Source: Halochromatium sp. | Lineage (GTDB): Bacteria; Pseudomonadota; Gammaproteobacteria; Chromatiales; Chromatiaceae | DNA length: 64,000 nucleotides | Direction of reading: 5' to 3' | NCBI GenBank assembly: GCA_010912705.1 | Contig: POWB01000015.1 | Coordinates: forward strand, 1-64,000 | Shown here: positions 36,120 to 45,426 of the stretch, piece after piece | How positions within the stretch are numbered: the first letter of the stretch is position 1 | How the letters are laid out: each line of letters starts with the position of its first letter | Notes under the pieces: model-generated | What the model was told of the DNA's origin: nothing | Seen by the model: only the letters and a program-made list of their open reading frames with translations | Databases searched by the model: none | Program-made: the position numbers and the translations under genes

Positions 36120-36194
36120 GCGAGCCATGCCAAGCCGAGCCAACCCAAGCCGAACCGAGCCGAGCCGAGCCGAGCCGAGCCGAGCCGAGCCGCG
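36120..36194. repeat. pentanucleotide (CCGAG)n tandem repeat
   Basis: An array of CCGAG units, degenerate at the left end (CCAAG, CCAAC) and about eight perfect copies at the right, ends 46 bp before the Uma2-protein gene. A 5-bp unit would change spacing or frame with each copy. The upstream open frame through it is not considered coding. Confidence 0.9.
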
Positions 36195-36239
36195 AGCAGT
36201 CTCGCGAAGGTCTGTTTCCTATCGACCGGAGGTTACGCC

Positions 36240-36824
36240 ATGCCTGTTGTCGAAGCCGAGCCCAGCCTAACAGAGGCGCGTCCGATCTTTCGTTTGGGCG
36301 TGGACGCCTATCATCAGATGATTCACGCCGGCATCTTTGATGCAGACGACCGCGTCGAGCTGATTGACGGAGAGCTACGCGCCATGCCACCCATCAAGCC
36401 CGATCATGCCGGAAAGAACAATCGCCTCAACCGACTGCTGAGCCTGCGTGTTGGGGACGCAGCGCTGGTCTCGGTGCAGAACCCCCTGACGATTCAGCCC
36501 CGTTCAGAGCCCGAGCCGGACCTGATGCTGCTACGCCCGCGCGAGGACTTCTACGAGAGCGCGAATCCAACACCGGCCGATACCCTGTTGGTCATCGAAA
36601 TCTGCGACAGCTCGCTGCGCTACGACCGCGAGGTCAAGCTGCCTTTGTACGCAGCCCACGGCGTCCCCGAAGTCTGGCTGATCGACCTCCAGCATCGGCG
36701 CCTAGAGCTGCATCGGGAGCCTGTCTCGGACGGCTATCGGCTGGTCCTACGACCGGACCCGAATGAATGTGTGGCGCCGCTGCTACTGCCGGGTCTGCGC
36801 ATTCGTGTCGACGAGATCTGGTAA
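36240..36824 (+). CDS. Uma2-family (DUF820) putative endonuclease
   Basis: A 194-residue PD-(D/E)xK-like protein. GGAGG at 36227 sets ATG 36240 as the start. Family features are DADDRVELIDGELRAMPPIK near the N-terminus, PEPDLMLLRP (catalytic Asp), LLVIEICDSSLRYDREVKLP (Glu, later Lys) and GVPEVWLIDL. The family is greatly expanded in cyanobacteria and purple sulfur bacteria; its biological role is unproven. Confidence 0.88.
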   Translation: MPVVEAEPSLTEARPIFRLGVDAYHQMIHAGIFDADDRVELIDGELRAMPPIKPDHAGKNNRLNRLLSLRVGDAALVSVQNPLTIQPRSEPEPDLMLLRPREDFYESANPTPADTLLVIEICDSSLRYDREVKLPLYAAHGVPEVWLIDLQHRRLELHREPVSDGYRLVLRPDPNECVAPLLLPGLRIRVDEIW

Positions 36825-36989
36825 CAGCCCGCTCGCTTGCGCTCACCATGAAATTCCCTTACGGCACCGCTGGCAACATGAGGTCGTTTTCGGACCCTCG
36901 GCCATTGGGATCAGGGGCTCGCGATCGCATTACTAGGGCTGACCTGAGATCTTGTATCGATCAGAGCCACCACCCACAGGAGAACAACC

Positions 36990-37724
36990 ATGCAAAGACT
37001 CGTCACCGCCTGTTTGACGCTAGCCCTGAGCACGACCGGAATCGGCACTGCCTTCGCCACCGAATGGACCCTCAACCCCGAGCGCTCGCACCTGGCCTTT
37101 GTCTCGATCAAGTCCGGCAATATCGGTGAGGTACACCAGTTCACTAAGCTCTCAGGTACGATCGACGACCAAGGTCAGGCGACCATCGATACCAAGCTCG
37201 ATAGCGTCGAGACCCTGATCCCCATCCGCAACGAGCGCATGCGCGAGATCCTGTTCAAGACCGCGCAGTTCAGCGACGCCACCCTCAGCGCGAAGATCGA
37301 CCCGGCAGCGATCGATGCGCTGCAGCCCGGTGACCAGATCGATGTGGTGGCTGAGAGCAGCCTCAGCCTGCATGGCGAGACCCAGCCGCTGGTGCTGAAG
37401 ATGCAGGCCGCCAAGCTCGATGCGGACAGCATCATGGTGGCCAGCACAGCGCCCGTCGTGCTCGATGCGGCCAAGTTCGGCATGGACAAAGGCGTCGAGA
37501 AGCTGCGCGAGATCGCCGGCCTTGAGAGTATCAGCAACGCCGTACCCGTGACCTTCGTGCTGACCTTTGATACCCAGGCACCAGCCGGCGACGGCAGCGC
37601 CGCAGCCAGTCCAGCACCGAGCCCTGAGATGCTGGCTCAGTACGAGGTCTATCGCGAGACCATCGAGGCGATGAGCGACGAGCAGAAAGAGGCGGTCGCC
37701 GCACTGTTTGGACCAGCCCGTTAG
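36990..37724 (+). CDS. YceI-family periplasmic protein
   Basis: A 244-residue secreted protein with a signal peptide cleaved after AFA (residue about 23). The mature part is a lipocalin-like barrel: EWTLNPERSHLAFVSIKSGN, with VESSLSLHG-type strands later. YceI proteins bind isoprenoid lipids or quinones. A C-terminal extension of about 45 residues (APAGDGSAAASPAPSPEML...) is unusual. AGGAGA precedes the ATG. It converges with fusA2. Confidence 0.88.
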   Translation: MQRLVTACLTLALSTTGIGTAFATEWTLNPERSHLAFVSIKSGNIGEVHQFTKLSGTIDDQGQATIDTKLDSVETLIPIRNERMREILFKTAQFSDATLSAKIDPAAIDALQPGDQIDVVAESSLSLHGETQPLVLKMQAAKLDADSIMVASTAPVVLDAAKFGMDKGVEKLREIAGLESISNAVPVTFVLTFDTQAPAGDGSAAASPAPSPEMLAQYEVYRETIEAMSDEQKEAVAALFGPAR

Positions 37725-37741
37725 GTTTGGACCAGCCCGCT

Positions 37742-39841
37742 TCAGACCACGTCAAAGCGCTCGAACTCCATGCTGTACTGACCGCGCCCTTGGGTCAGGC
37801 TGCGCAGCTCGGTGGTGTAGCCAAGGAGGGCCTCGAGCGCGACCTCACAGCGGATGCTCGCGGAATCATCCACGCTCGCCTGAGCGGTCGTCGTCGCCTG
37901 GATGGCAGCGCGTCGCTGCTGCAGGTCACCCAGCACTGAGCCAAGGTTCGACTCCGGCACCACCACCTCGACGCGCATCACCGGATGCAAGGCCACCGGG
38001 CCGGCCTCTGACAGGGCCTTGACCAGGGCACGCGTCGCAGCGGCCTGCAAGGCATCCGGCGTACTCTGCTGGCCGAACAGCTCGACCTCGATCAGCGCAA
38101 CGGCCACATCATCGACTGGCGCACCCTGCAGCGGACCACTGGCTAGTCCAGCCTGCAGCCCATCCTCCAGGGCCTGCTGCTGCTCGGCGGAAAGCGCCGC
38201 CGTCTCCGGCCTCAAGCGCGGACGACAGCTGACCGCATTGCCCTCGCCCCTGCCGCGCGGGACCACCTCGACCATGGCCCAGGCGCTCAGCTCGGGCTGC
38301 TTGCCATCCGGGCTCGCGGGACGGCAATGCAACTGCTCAGCGCGCGCCTTGTGCGTGACCGTCTCGCGGACCGCAACCGCCGGTCGACCCGTGCGCACCT
38401 GCTGCCCGAATTCACGCTCTAGGCGCTCGAGCACGATCTGCAGATGCAGCTCACCCATGCCACGCAGCAGACGCTGCCCGGTCTCTGGGTCCTCTTCCAC
38501 CTTTAACGTTGGATCTTCCTGCTCGACCTTGTCTAGCACCTCGAGCAGCTTCTCCTCATCAGTGCCAGCCGCCGGCTCGATCGCCAGGCTCAATACTGGC
38601 TGACGCGCCTCGATCCGCTCCAACGCCAACAGATGCTCAGGATCACAGAGGGTATCGCCGGTCGCCGCATGCCGCAGACCGGCGATCAGCACGATCTGCC
38701 CTGGACCAGCCTCCTCGAGCTTGGTCTTGCGTCCGGCATCGATATCGAAGAGACGTGCAACATGCTCCTTGAGCACGCGACCATCAGCGGTCTGGAAGGC
38801 GACCGTATCGCCGACCTTGAGCCGATTGCGATAGACCCGCGTAAAGCAATGCCGGCGGCCATCCCAGAGCTGCACCTTGAACACCAGCGCGACTAGCGGC
38901 CCCTTAGCGCCGATGGCGACGGTCTCGGGCTCGCCATCAGGTCGGCGCGCGATCGCCGCTGGCCGATCGAGCGGCGCTGGCAAGAGGTCCACCGCCGCAT
39001 CGATCACCGGCTGCACTCCGAGATTGCGCAAGGCGCTGCCGCCAAAGCAGGGGAAGATGCGCCCGGCCAAGGTGCCGCGTCGCAGCGCCGCGAGCACCCG
39101 CTCGGGCTCCGGCTCGCCACCATTCAGCACCAGATCGGCTAAATCGTCATCCGCCTCGGCCGCAGCCAACAAGAGCGCCTCATGCAGCTCAGCGACCGGC
39201 GCCCAGAGCGCATCCGGGCAAGGCTCGGCAGACAACTCCTCGCCCTGCTCGCCATGGAACCGTAGCAGGCGCCGGTGCAAGAGGTCGATACAGGCATGCT
39301 GCTCGGCAAGCGGCACTGTCATCGCCACCGGCTCCACATCGAGCCGCTCACGGATGGCATCGAGCACACGCAGAAAATCAGCCCCAGGCCGATCGATCTT
39401 ATTGACGAAGAAGAGCACCGGCAGCCCGAAGCGGCAGCGCTGCCGCCACACGGTCTCGGTCTGTGGCTCGACGCCGCGCACCGCATCCAGCACCAGCACA
39501 ACCCCATCAAGTACGCGCATCGAGCGCTCGACCTCGATGGTAAAATCGACGTGACCGGGGGTATCGACCAGCTGCAGGAGATGGTCGCGCCAAGGTGCCT
39601 TGGTGACCGCCGCGGTGATGGTGATGCCATGATCCTGCTCCTCGGCCATCCAGTCCATGTGTGCGGCGCCGTCATGTACCTCGCCGATCTTGTGCGAGGC
39701 GCCGGTGTAGAACAGGATGCGCTCGGTCAGAGTGGTCTTGCCGGCATCCACATGCGCGGCAATACCGATGTTGCGAACCTGATCGAGCGCTGTCGTCGCC
39801 GCCTGCTGACGGCTGCGGGAATGCTGACTGGATTGACTCAT
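37742..39841 (-). CDS. fusA: elongation factor G paralogue
   Basis: A 699-residue translational GTPase from ATG 39841. G1 is NIGIAAHVDAGKTTLTERIL, G2 lies in EEQDHGITITAAVT, G3 DTPGHVDF and G4 NKIDRPGAD; domains II-V follow. It stands alone, not in a str operon (no rpsL, rpsG or tuf nearby), and has divergent domain IV residues, so it is probably a second EF-G copy with a specialised or unknown role. Divergent from the L,D-transpeptidase gene, 88 bp apart. Confidence 0.88.
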   Translation of the reverse strand: MSQSSQHSRSRQQAATTALDQVRNIGIAAHVDAGKTTLTERILFYTGASHKIGEVHDGAAHMDWMAEEQDHGITITAAVTKAPWRDHLLQLVDTPGHVDFTIEVERSMRVLDGVVLVLDAVRGVEPQTETVWRQRCRFGLPVLFFVNKIDRPGADFLRVLDAIRERLDVEPVAMTVPLAEQHACIDLLHRRLLRFHGEQGEELSAEPCPDALWAPVAELHEALLLAAAEADDDLADLVLNGGEPEPERVLAALRRGTLAGRIFPCFGGSALRNLGVQPVIDAAVDLLPAPLDRPAAIARRPDGEPETVAIGAKGPLVALVFKVQLWDGRRHCFTRVYRNRLKVGDTVAFQTADGRVLKEHVARLFDIDAGRKTKLEEAGPGQIVLIAGLRHAATGDTLCDPEHLLALERIEARQPVLSLAIEPAAGTDEEKLLEVLDKVEQEDPTLKVEEDPETGQRLLRGMGELHLQIVLERLEREFGQQVRTGRPAVAVRETVTHKARAEQLHCRPASPDGKQPELSAWAMVEVVPRGRGEGNAVSCRPRLRPETAALSAEQQQALEDGLQAGLASGPLQGAPVDDVAVALIEVELFGQQSTPDALQAAATRALVKALSEAGPVALHPVMRVEVVVPESNLGSVLGDLQQRRAAIQATTTAQASVDDSASIRCEVALEALLGYTTELRSLTQGRGQYSMEFERFDVV

Positions 39842-39929
39842 GCAATGACCATCGACCTCAATTGGATACTTTTGGCTGACTTCCCGGTCGAAGCCCGCGA
39901 CGAGACCATCATTTTTCGGAGCCCCGCAG

Positions 39930-41000
39930 ATGACAACCGAGACCACCTATCCCCTGAGCCCGCCAGACCGGGGCCGACACCGCGCCAACCGACGCCAAGA
40001 CCCGCTTTACCAAGGTGCGCTATATCAAGGTCGGCCAGGCCAAGGCTCGCTTCGCCAGGCTCGATTCCCGAGCGCATGGCTCCTCGCCCTATTCGGCCTG
40101 CTGAGCCTCAGCGCGCTGCCGTTCGCAGCAGCCCAAGCCAAGGTCTACCGGCTCGTCGACCCGAGCGATAGTGTCATCGGCACCCCGTTCTATGTAAAGG
40201 CCAAAGGCGAGCACACACTCCTCGATATCGGGCGGCACCATGGGCTCGGCGTCGATGAGATGAAGCAGGCCAATCCCGGTGTCGATATGTGGCTCCCAGG
40301 TGAGGGGACCGCGGTACTCGCACCCGATCGACACGTCTTACCCGCTGGCCCACGCAACGGCATCGTCTTGAATCTGGCCGAACGCCGCATGTACTACTAC
40401 CGCTCATCGACCGAGGTTGAGACCTTCTCAATCGGCATCGGCCGCGACGGCTGGGAGACTCCCGTTGGCAGCTATCGAATCATCGAGAAGACCGAGAATC
40501 CGACCTGGACCCCGCCCGCCTCGATTCGTGCTGAGTATGCCAAAAACGGCAAAACGTTACCGGCAGTGGTGCCTGCTGGCCCGGATAACCCGCTCGGTGC
40601 CTACCGTCTACGTCTCAGCAATCCGAGCTATCTGATCCACGGCACCAATAAGCCCTGGGGCGTCGGCATGCCGGTGAGCTCAGGCTGTACCCGGATGTTC
40701 CCGGAAGATATCGAGTATTTGTTCGGTCAGGTCGAGGTGGGTACCCCGGTGACCATCGTTGATCAGCCGTACAAGCTGGGATGGCTAGGCGATCAGCTCT
40801 TTCTCGAGGTGAGCCGACTGGAGGGAGACAATCCACGATCGGTGCAGGAGATTATCCCACCGTCAATCGCAAACACAGAAGGTGTGGTGATCGATTGGGA
40901 TGCGGTCAGGCGTGTTCAGCAGGAAAATACCGGCCTCCCTCAGATTGTTGGAGGCCGGCAGGGCTCAAAGAGCTGGCATCACTTCGACATGATCTTCTGA
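39930..41000 (+). CDS. L,D-transpeptidase with LysM-like domain
   Basis: A 356-residue periplasmic enzyme of the ErfK/YbiS class. A cytosolic N-terminal stretch with LYQGALYQG precedes a signal segment (about 48-70). A LysM-like region follows (HTLLDIGRHHGLGVDEMKQA NPG type, about 93-130), then the YkuD catalytic domain (about 135-275) with IHGTNKPWGVG and the catalytic Cys in VSSGCTRMFPED. In enterics this class attaches Lpp to peptidoglycan or forms 3-3 crosslinks. Its 3' end overlaps the convergent Lpp-like gene by 22 bp. Confidence 0.92.
   Translation: MTTETTYPLSPPDRGRHRANRRQDPLYQGALYQGRPGQGSLRQARFPSAWLLALFGLLSLSALPFAAAQAKVYRLVDPSDSVIGTPFYVKAKGEHTLLDIGRHHGLGVDEMKQANPGVDMWLPGEGTAVLAPDRHVLPAGPRNGIVLNLAERRMYYYRSSTEVETFSIGIGRDGWETPVGSYRIIEKTENPTWTPPASIRAEYAKNGKTLPAVVPAGPDNPLGAYRLRLSNPSYLIHGTNKPWGVGMPVSSGCTRMFPEDIEYLFGQVEVGTPVTIVDQPYKLGWLGDQLFLEVSRLEGDNPRSVQEIIPPSIANTEGVVIDWDAVRRVQQENTGLPQIVGGRQGSKSWHHFDMIF
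40922..40960 (-). terminator. rho-independent terminator of the Lpp-like gene
   Basis: On the minus strand CCGGCCTCC and GGAGGCCGG form a 9-bp GC-rich stem with an 11-base loop, followed by TATTTTCC. It lies 19 bp past the lipoprotein stop and falls inside the 3' coding end of the L,D-transpeptidase gene on the other strand. Confidence 0.8.
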
Positions 41001-41176
41001 TACATGCGGTTGATGCGATCCTCGTTGGCCTCACAGCAGGCCTGAGCCGCGTTGGCAGCGTCCATCGCGGCCTGGGCCATGTCACGAGCCTCCTGATCGG
41101 TGGCGCAGCCACCCAGCAGAGAGGCGCTCAGCAGCGCAGCAGCAGACAGGGAGGCGAGCTTGAATGTCTTGGTCAT
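40979..41176 (-). CDS. Lpp/OprI-like outer-membrane lipoprotein
   Basis: A 65-residue lipoprotein. The signal peptide ends in the lipobox LLGGC (Cys24); the 42-residue mature part is an Ala-rich helix (ARDMAQAAMDAANAAQACCE) like the Lpp/OprI zipper, and the last residue is Lys, as in Braun lipoprotein, where it is joined to peptidoglycan. GGAG lies 8 bp before ATG 41176, TATAAA lies further upstream near 41220, and a TGAGGG/CCCTCA hairpin is at 41229-41251. It faces an L,D-transpeptidase gene, its likely enzyme. Confidence 0.85.
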   Translation of the reverse strand: MTKTFKLASLSAAALLSASLLGGCATDQEARDMAQAAMDAANAAQACCEANEDRINRMYQKIMSK

Positions 41177-41447
41177 CGGTAATTCTCCGTTCTTGATTTG
41201 CCGGACGGCAACTGATTTATATCACAGACTGAGGGCCAATTCCGCACCCTCAAGCGTCGATGTTAGCAGAACCAGACAGCGTCTTGTTATTGCAACCCAA
41301 CCGACGTTCAACCAGGGTGGAGGGAAATGACGCGGTTAACAAGACCGTGCTGTCGGCAGATTTAGCCCGGTCGACAGGCCCAATGTTACCCACCGCGGCG
41401 TTACCATCCCCTAGCCGACGAATCAGAACCTACCAGAGGGATCAGCC

Positions 41448-42035
41448 TTGGTCGATCGCTACTACCGCCGCCCGTTGCCGAACAGCGGCCCCAATCCGTT
41501 TCGCTGCCAAGGCTTTGTTCGCAATGGCACTATCACCTGCGAAGACGGCACGCCCTTACCCATCGAGACCTTACCGCCCTTTCTACGCGCGCTGCTGGTG
41601 ACAGACGGCACTGTCACCAAAGCCCTCGAGGCCTATTTTTGGGAGCCGGTGGTCGTCGATACGCTACGCCAGGAGTTCATCGCGGCCGCCGCTGATATTC
41701 CTTGGATCGAAGTCGACCCCGGCGATCAGGTGATGGTCCGCGAAGCACTCTTACGGGGTACCGATAGCAACCAGCACTACGCCCGGGCATTTTCCGTCAT
41801 CCGTTCCGAGCTTATCCCTGCCTCATTCAGGGAACGCCTGATCAATCGTGAGATTGGCATCGGAGTCTTGATTCGCGACAGTGGCCTCGAGAGCTTCCGC
41901 GAAGTCATGGAGGTCGGGGTCGAGCCGGCGCCGATCGACCATGATCGAGCCCTGTTCCGAACCTATCGGATCATCATCGACGGCCAACCGGTGATCCTGA
42001 TCAGCGAGACCTTTCCGCTTTCTCCCTATCTCTAG
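41448..42035 (+). CDS. chorismate lyase-like protein (UbiC/DUF98)
   Basis: A 195-residue protein with ALEAYFWEPVVVDTLRQEFI, VMVREALLRGTDSNQHYARA, FSVIRSELIPASFRERL and LFRTYRIIIDGQPVILISET, the pattern of the DUF98/chorismate pyruvate-lyase family that makes 4-hydroxybenzoate. Start is TTG 41448 with AGAGGG 7 bp upstream; no ATG fits. Whether it supplies the ubiquinone pathway cannot be told; no ubi gene is nearby. Confidence 0.8.
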   Translation: MVDRYYRRPLPNSGPNPFRCQGFVRNGTITCEDGTPLPIETLPPFLRALLVTDGTVTKALEAYFWEPVVVDTLRQEFIAAAADIPWIEVDPGDQVMVREALLRGTDSNQHYARAFSVIRSELIPASFRERLINREIGIGVLIRDSGLESFREVMEVGVEPAPIDHDRALFRTYRIIIDGQPVILISETFPLSPYL

Positions 42036-42129
42036 AATGCCAGCACTAGGATGCCAGCGGCCTAGCAAGGCCAGCACACCGGGTGCGGCCTCGATATGAG
42101 GTCGCCTGATGTTGTGACGTGGCAAGAAG

Positions 42130-42289
42130 AGGCTCGCGCAGAGACGCAGAGGCGCAAAGGAAGAAAGAACTTGCTCGATGTTCCCAGTGCGCTTCTCTTC
42201 TTCTCTTCTTCTCTTCCTCTCTTCTTCTCTTCTTCTCTTCTTCTCTTCCTCTCTTCTTCTCTGCGCCTTTGCATCTCTGCACGAGAGAT
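42130..42289. repeat. inverted-repeat element with a CT microsatellite
   Basis: The 338-bp gap 42036-42373 has no gene. Its centre is an element whose arms (CTCGCGCAGAGACGCAGAGG from 42134 and the inverse ending about 42287, TCTGCGCCTTTGCATCTCTG) are about 33 bp long with few mismatches. Between them TTCTCTTC units are repeated over about 42187-42262. A hairpin (AGCAC...GTGCT) at the lipB stop, 42354-42375, may end lipB transcription but lacks a T-run. Confidence 0.75.
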
Positions 42290-42373
42290 CTTTTTCTTAT
42301 GTCATCTACACGACATGGCACCATCTGATTGACATTATGCGGAGGCCGCACCCAGCACACCGACGCCGGAGTG

Positions 42374-43045
42374 CTAGCTGGGGGCATCGTCGTCGAGCGA
42401 TGGCGCAATGACTCGCTGTCGATGCAAGAGCAGACTGAGGTGGTCCGCCAGTTCTTCCCCCGCGGCCCCGACATCGAGCACGAGGCCGAGATCGCGGGTG
42501 CGAGTGACCGCTAGGCCTGGATAACCGCAGGGATTGATGCGCGCAAAGGGCGCTAGATCAAGATCGATATTCAACGCAAGGCCGTGATAGCTACAGCCAC
42601 GGCGCACACGCAGGCCGACCGAGGCAATCTTGGCTCCATCGACATAGACACCCGGCGCATCAGCACGTGGTTGCGCGGAGACCTGATGCGCGGCCAGCAG
42701 ATCGATCACCGCCTGCTCGAGGAGGTGCACAAGCTGTTTGATCCCGATGCGCGCCCGCTTCAAATCGAGCAGCAGATAGGCGACTAGCTGCCCGGGGCCA
42801 TGATAGGTGACTTGGCCACCACGATCACAGTGGACGACCGGAATTGGATCAGGATCAAGCAGATGGTCAGGCAGCCCTGCTTGTCCTAGGGTGAAGACCG
42901 GCGCATGCTCCAACAGCCAGAGTTCATCGTCCGTCTGCGGCCCGCGCGCGTCGGTCAAGCGGCGCATCTCGTCCCAGATCGCCTGATAGTCACAGCCGCG
43001 GCCCCGCCAACGCACCCGCAGCGGGGCGGAGCTAGCCTTGACCAT
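42374..43045 (-). CDS. lipB: octanoyltransferase LipB
   Basis: Transfers octanoyl from acyl carrier protein to lipoate-dependent enzymes. From ATG 43045 the protein has 223 residues with [40 protein letters not shown] (catalytic Lys), [20 protein letters not shown] then CGYPGLAVT (catalytic Cys). The frame extends to 43102 but would overlap ybeD. It follows ybeD by 4 bp in the conserved dacA-ybeD-lipB neighbourhood; lipA is not in the window. Confidence 0.94.
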   Translation of the reverse strand: MVKASSAPLRVRWRGRGCDYQAIWDEMRRLTDARGPQTDDELWLLEHAPVFTLGQAGLPDHLLDPDPIPVVHCDRGGQVTYHGPGQLVAYLLLDLKRARIGIKQLVHLLEQAVIDLLAAHQVSAQPRADAPGVYVDGAKIASVGLRVRRGCSYHGLALNIDLDLAPFARINPCGYPGLAVTRTRDLGLVLDVGAAGEELADHLSLLLHRQRVIAPSLDDDAPS

Positions 43046-43049
43046 CGAC

Positions 43050-43331
43050 TCAGAACGCACAGGTGATCTGGGCGTGCGCGGAAAGCTCGCGGTAGATGGC
43101 ATCGAGCTGACCCTTGCTATGGGCCTCGATCTCTACCGTGACCGAGACCCAGTTGCCATTGCGGCTCGGCCTTGAGCGCAGCGGCTGTCTGCTACTCTCA
43201 GGTGCATGACGCTCGATGATCTCGATCAGGATGGTCTCGATGCCCGCCTCAGTGCGGCCCATCGCCTTGATCGGGAAGCGGCAGGGAAACTGCAGCAGGG
43301 TCTCGTCTTGCTCAGGATGGGACTCAGTCAT
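43050..43331 (-). CDS. ybeD: DUF493 family protein YbeD
   Basis: A 93-residue ACT-like small protein: [20 protein letters not shown], then a central [20 protein letters not shown] and terminal [14 protein letters not shown]. YbeD-type proteins nearly always sit between dacA and lipB and are thought to regulate lipoate synthesis. It is intact and of normal length. Confidence 0.92.
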   Translation of the reverse strand: MTESHPEQDETLLQFPCRFPIKAMGRTEAGIETILIEIIERHAPESSRQPLRSRPSRNGNWVSVTVEIEAHSKGQLDAIYRELSAHAQITCAF

Positions 43332-43355
43332 GGGGGCCTCGATCGACGGCTATTG

Positions 43356-44216
43356 TCAGGCTGCGGCACGTCTGAGGTCGGCCTTGAAGTCCTGGTAGCA
43401 GGCATCGATCCGCTGCCAAAGCGGACCCGGATGACCCGAGCCGACCGACACCCCGTCGAGCCGCGTCACCGGCATTACCTCACGGGTCGAGCTGCTGATC
43501 CAGACCTCATCCGCCGTGCGCAGCTCCTCGACTGCAATCGCGCGCTCGGCGATCGGAATCTGGGCGACAGCGGCCAGCTCAAGCACCAGATCGCGGGTAA
43601 TGCCAGCCAACAGCAGCGGCCCCTTCGGCGGCGTGATCAAGCCGCCGTCACGAATCATGAACAGGTTACTGGTCGAGCCCTCCAGCGCCATGCCATCGCG
43701 CACCAAGATCGCCTCCTCCGCCCCGGCCTCTTCAGCCGACTGCCGCAGGAGCACGGCCGCCAACAGCGCCGTCGCCTTGATATCACAGCGTAGCCAGCGG
43801 ATATCGTCACGGGTCACCGCCGCCACGCCGCGCTCGGCGATCACCGGATCACGTACCTTCATCGGCTTCGCCATCACCAGGACGGTCGGGACCGGCGAGC
43901 GCGGAAAACGATGATCGCGAGTCGGCGCCACGCCACGCGTGACTTGAAGATACAAGGCCTGGTCTGCGGTCGGTGTTGCCGACAGTAGCCGTTGGAAGAT
44001 CGCTGACCATGCGGACGCTGATAGCGGCGGCTCCAGACCAATGCCGCGCAGGCTATTCTCCAAGCGCTGCAGATGCTCAAGCTCGCGCAGCGGCCGCCCG
44101 GCATAGGCCGGGATCACCTCATAGACCCCGTCGCCGAACAGAAAACCGCGATCCATTACCGAGATCATCGCTTCTTCTGGCGCGACAAAGGCACCATTCA
44201 GATACAGCTCTTTCAT
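43356..44216 (-). CDS. dat: D-amino-acid aminotransferase
   Basis: A 286-residue class IV PLP enzyme that interconverts D-alanine and D-glutamate. Motifs: ISVMDRGFLFGDGVYEVIPA near residue 20-38, VTRDDIRWLRCDIKATALLA with the PLP-binding Lys in CDIKATALLA, and ALEGSTSNLFMIRDGG. The ATG overlaps the last base of dacA, so the genes are coupled. Neighbouring cell-wall genes support a D-amino-acid role. Confidence 0.92.
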   Translation of the reverse strand: MKELYLNGAFVAPEEAMISVMDRGFLFGDGVYEVIPAYAGRPLRELEHLQRLENSLRGIGLEPPLSASAWSAIFQRLLSATPTADQALYLQVTRGVAPTRDHRFPRSPVPTVLVMAKPMKVRDPVIAERGVAAVTRDDIRWLRCDIKATALLAAVLLRQSAEEAGAEEAILVRDGMALEGSTSNLFMIRDGGLITPPKGPLLLAGITRDLVLELAAVAQIPIAERAIAVEELRTADEVWISSSTREVMPVTRLDGVSVGSGHPGPLWQRIDACYQDFKADLRRAAA

Positions 44217-45337
44217 CAGAATAGCTTCAAGATCGAATCGGCAGCTTGGCGCAACAGGCCGCCACGCTCAACCGCGTCAAGCGCCACGGCTGGCTGGCGC
44301 TTGATCTCCTCACCGTCGAGCAGCAGTGCGATCTCGCCGACCTGCTGCCCGACAGCGACCGGCGCGGTCAGCTCAGAGATCGGCTCGAGCTGGGCCGAGA
44401 GCTGATCAAAGCTGCCACGCGGGATGGTGACCGCAACATCAACCGCCGGCCCAACCTCGACTGTCGGCGGATCACCAGACCAGACCCGCAGCAGCTCAAG
44501 CGGCTCACCGGCTGGATAAAGATGATGGGTCTCGAAGAAACGAAAGCCGTAGTTCAGCAGCGCCAAGCTATCGGCGACCCGCGCTGAATCACTCGCAGTG
44601 CCCATGACCACCGAGATCAACCGCTGGCCATCGCGCTTGGCCGAGGAGACCAGGCAATAGCCGGCCGCCTGGGTATGCCCGGTCTTGACGCCATCGACCC
44701 CAACCCCTTTGCCGAGGAGCCGGTTACGGTTGAATTGCTTGATCTCGTTCCAAGTGAACTCTGGCTCTGAGTACCAGCGGTAGTACTCCGGGAAGTCGCG
44801 GATCATCGCCGCCGTTACCCGGGCAATATCGCTCGGCGTGGTGTAATGTTCCGGATCAGGTAAGCCAGGGGCATTGGTGAAATGGCTCTGGCGCATGCCG
44901 AGCCGTTCGGCGTGCTGGTTCATCAGCCCGGCAAAGCTATCCTCGCTACCAGCTACATGCTCGGCCAGCGCGACACTGGCATCATTACCCGACTGGATAA
45001 TCATGCCCTTGAGCAGATCTTCGACCCGGACCTGATTGCCCACCTCGATGAACATCTTCGAGCCACCGGTACGCCAGGCCTTTTCACTGATCAGCACCTG
45101 ATCATCGAAGGCAATGTTACCAGCCGCCAATTCCGAGAAGACGACATAGGCCGTCATGATCTTGGTCAGACTCGCAGGCTCGAGACGGACATCGGCATTG
45201 GCTGCTGCCAGCACCTCTCCGCTATCGTAGTCGATCAGCAGATAGCCTTCGGCACCCAGCTCGGGGGCTGGCGGGGTCTCGGCCTGTGCCGCAAGGGCCA
45301 CGAGGCTAGCGAGGATGATAGAGATGAGATTACGCAT
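44216..45337 (-). CDS. dacA: D-alanyl-D-alanine carboxypeptidase (PBP5/6)
   Basis: Trims the terminal D-Ala from peptidoglycan stem peptides. From ATG 45337 it has 373 residues with a signal peptide (ISIILASLVALAAQA), the serine SLTK motif in EPASLTKIMTAY, SGN in IQSGNDASVALAEH and KTG in GVKTGHTQAAGYC. The C-terminal amphipathic end anchors it to the membrane. It overlaps dat by 1 bp. Confidence 0.95.
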   Translation of the reverse strand: MRNLISIILASLVALAAQAETPPAPELGAEGYLLIDYDSGEVLAAANADVRLEPASLTKIMTAYVVFSELAAGNIAFDDQVLISEKAWRTGGSKMFIEVGNQVRVEDLLKGMIIQSGNDASVALAEHVAGSEDSFAGLMNQHAERLGMRQSHFTNAPGLPDPEHYTTPSDIARVTAAMIRDFPEYYRWYSEPEFTWNEIKQFNRNRLLGKGVGVDGVKTGHTQAAGYCLVSSAKRDGQRLISVVMGTASDSARVADSLALLNYGFRFFETHHLYPAGEPLELLRVWSGDPPTVEVGPAVDVAVTIPRGSFDQLSAQLEPISELTAPVAVGQQVGEIALLLDGEEIKRQPAVALDAVERGGLLRQAADSILKLF

Positions 45338-45426
45338 GGGTAAGAGTTTAACTGCTAGCGAGGATGACGGCAGCTTTGATCCCAAGTGGCCCCTGAGACC
45401 GAGCCGTTCCTTCTCGGATTAGGCGC

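Noticed and set aside
42096-42332. Ser/Phe-rich frames through the CT tract
   Set aside because: All frames of a CT microsatellite are open; composition is purely from the repeat.
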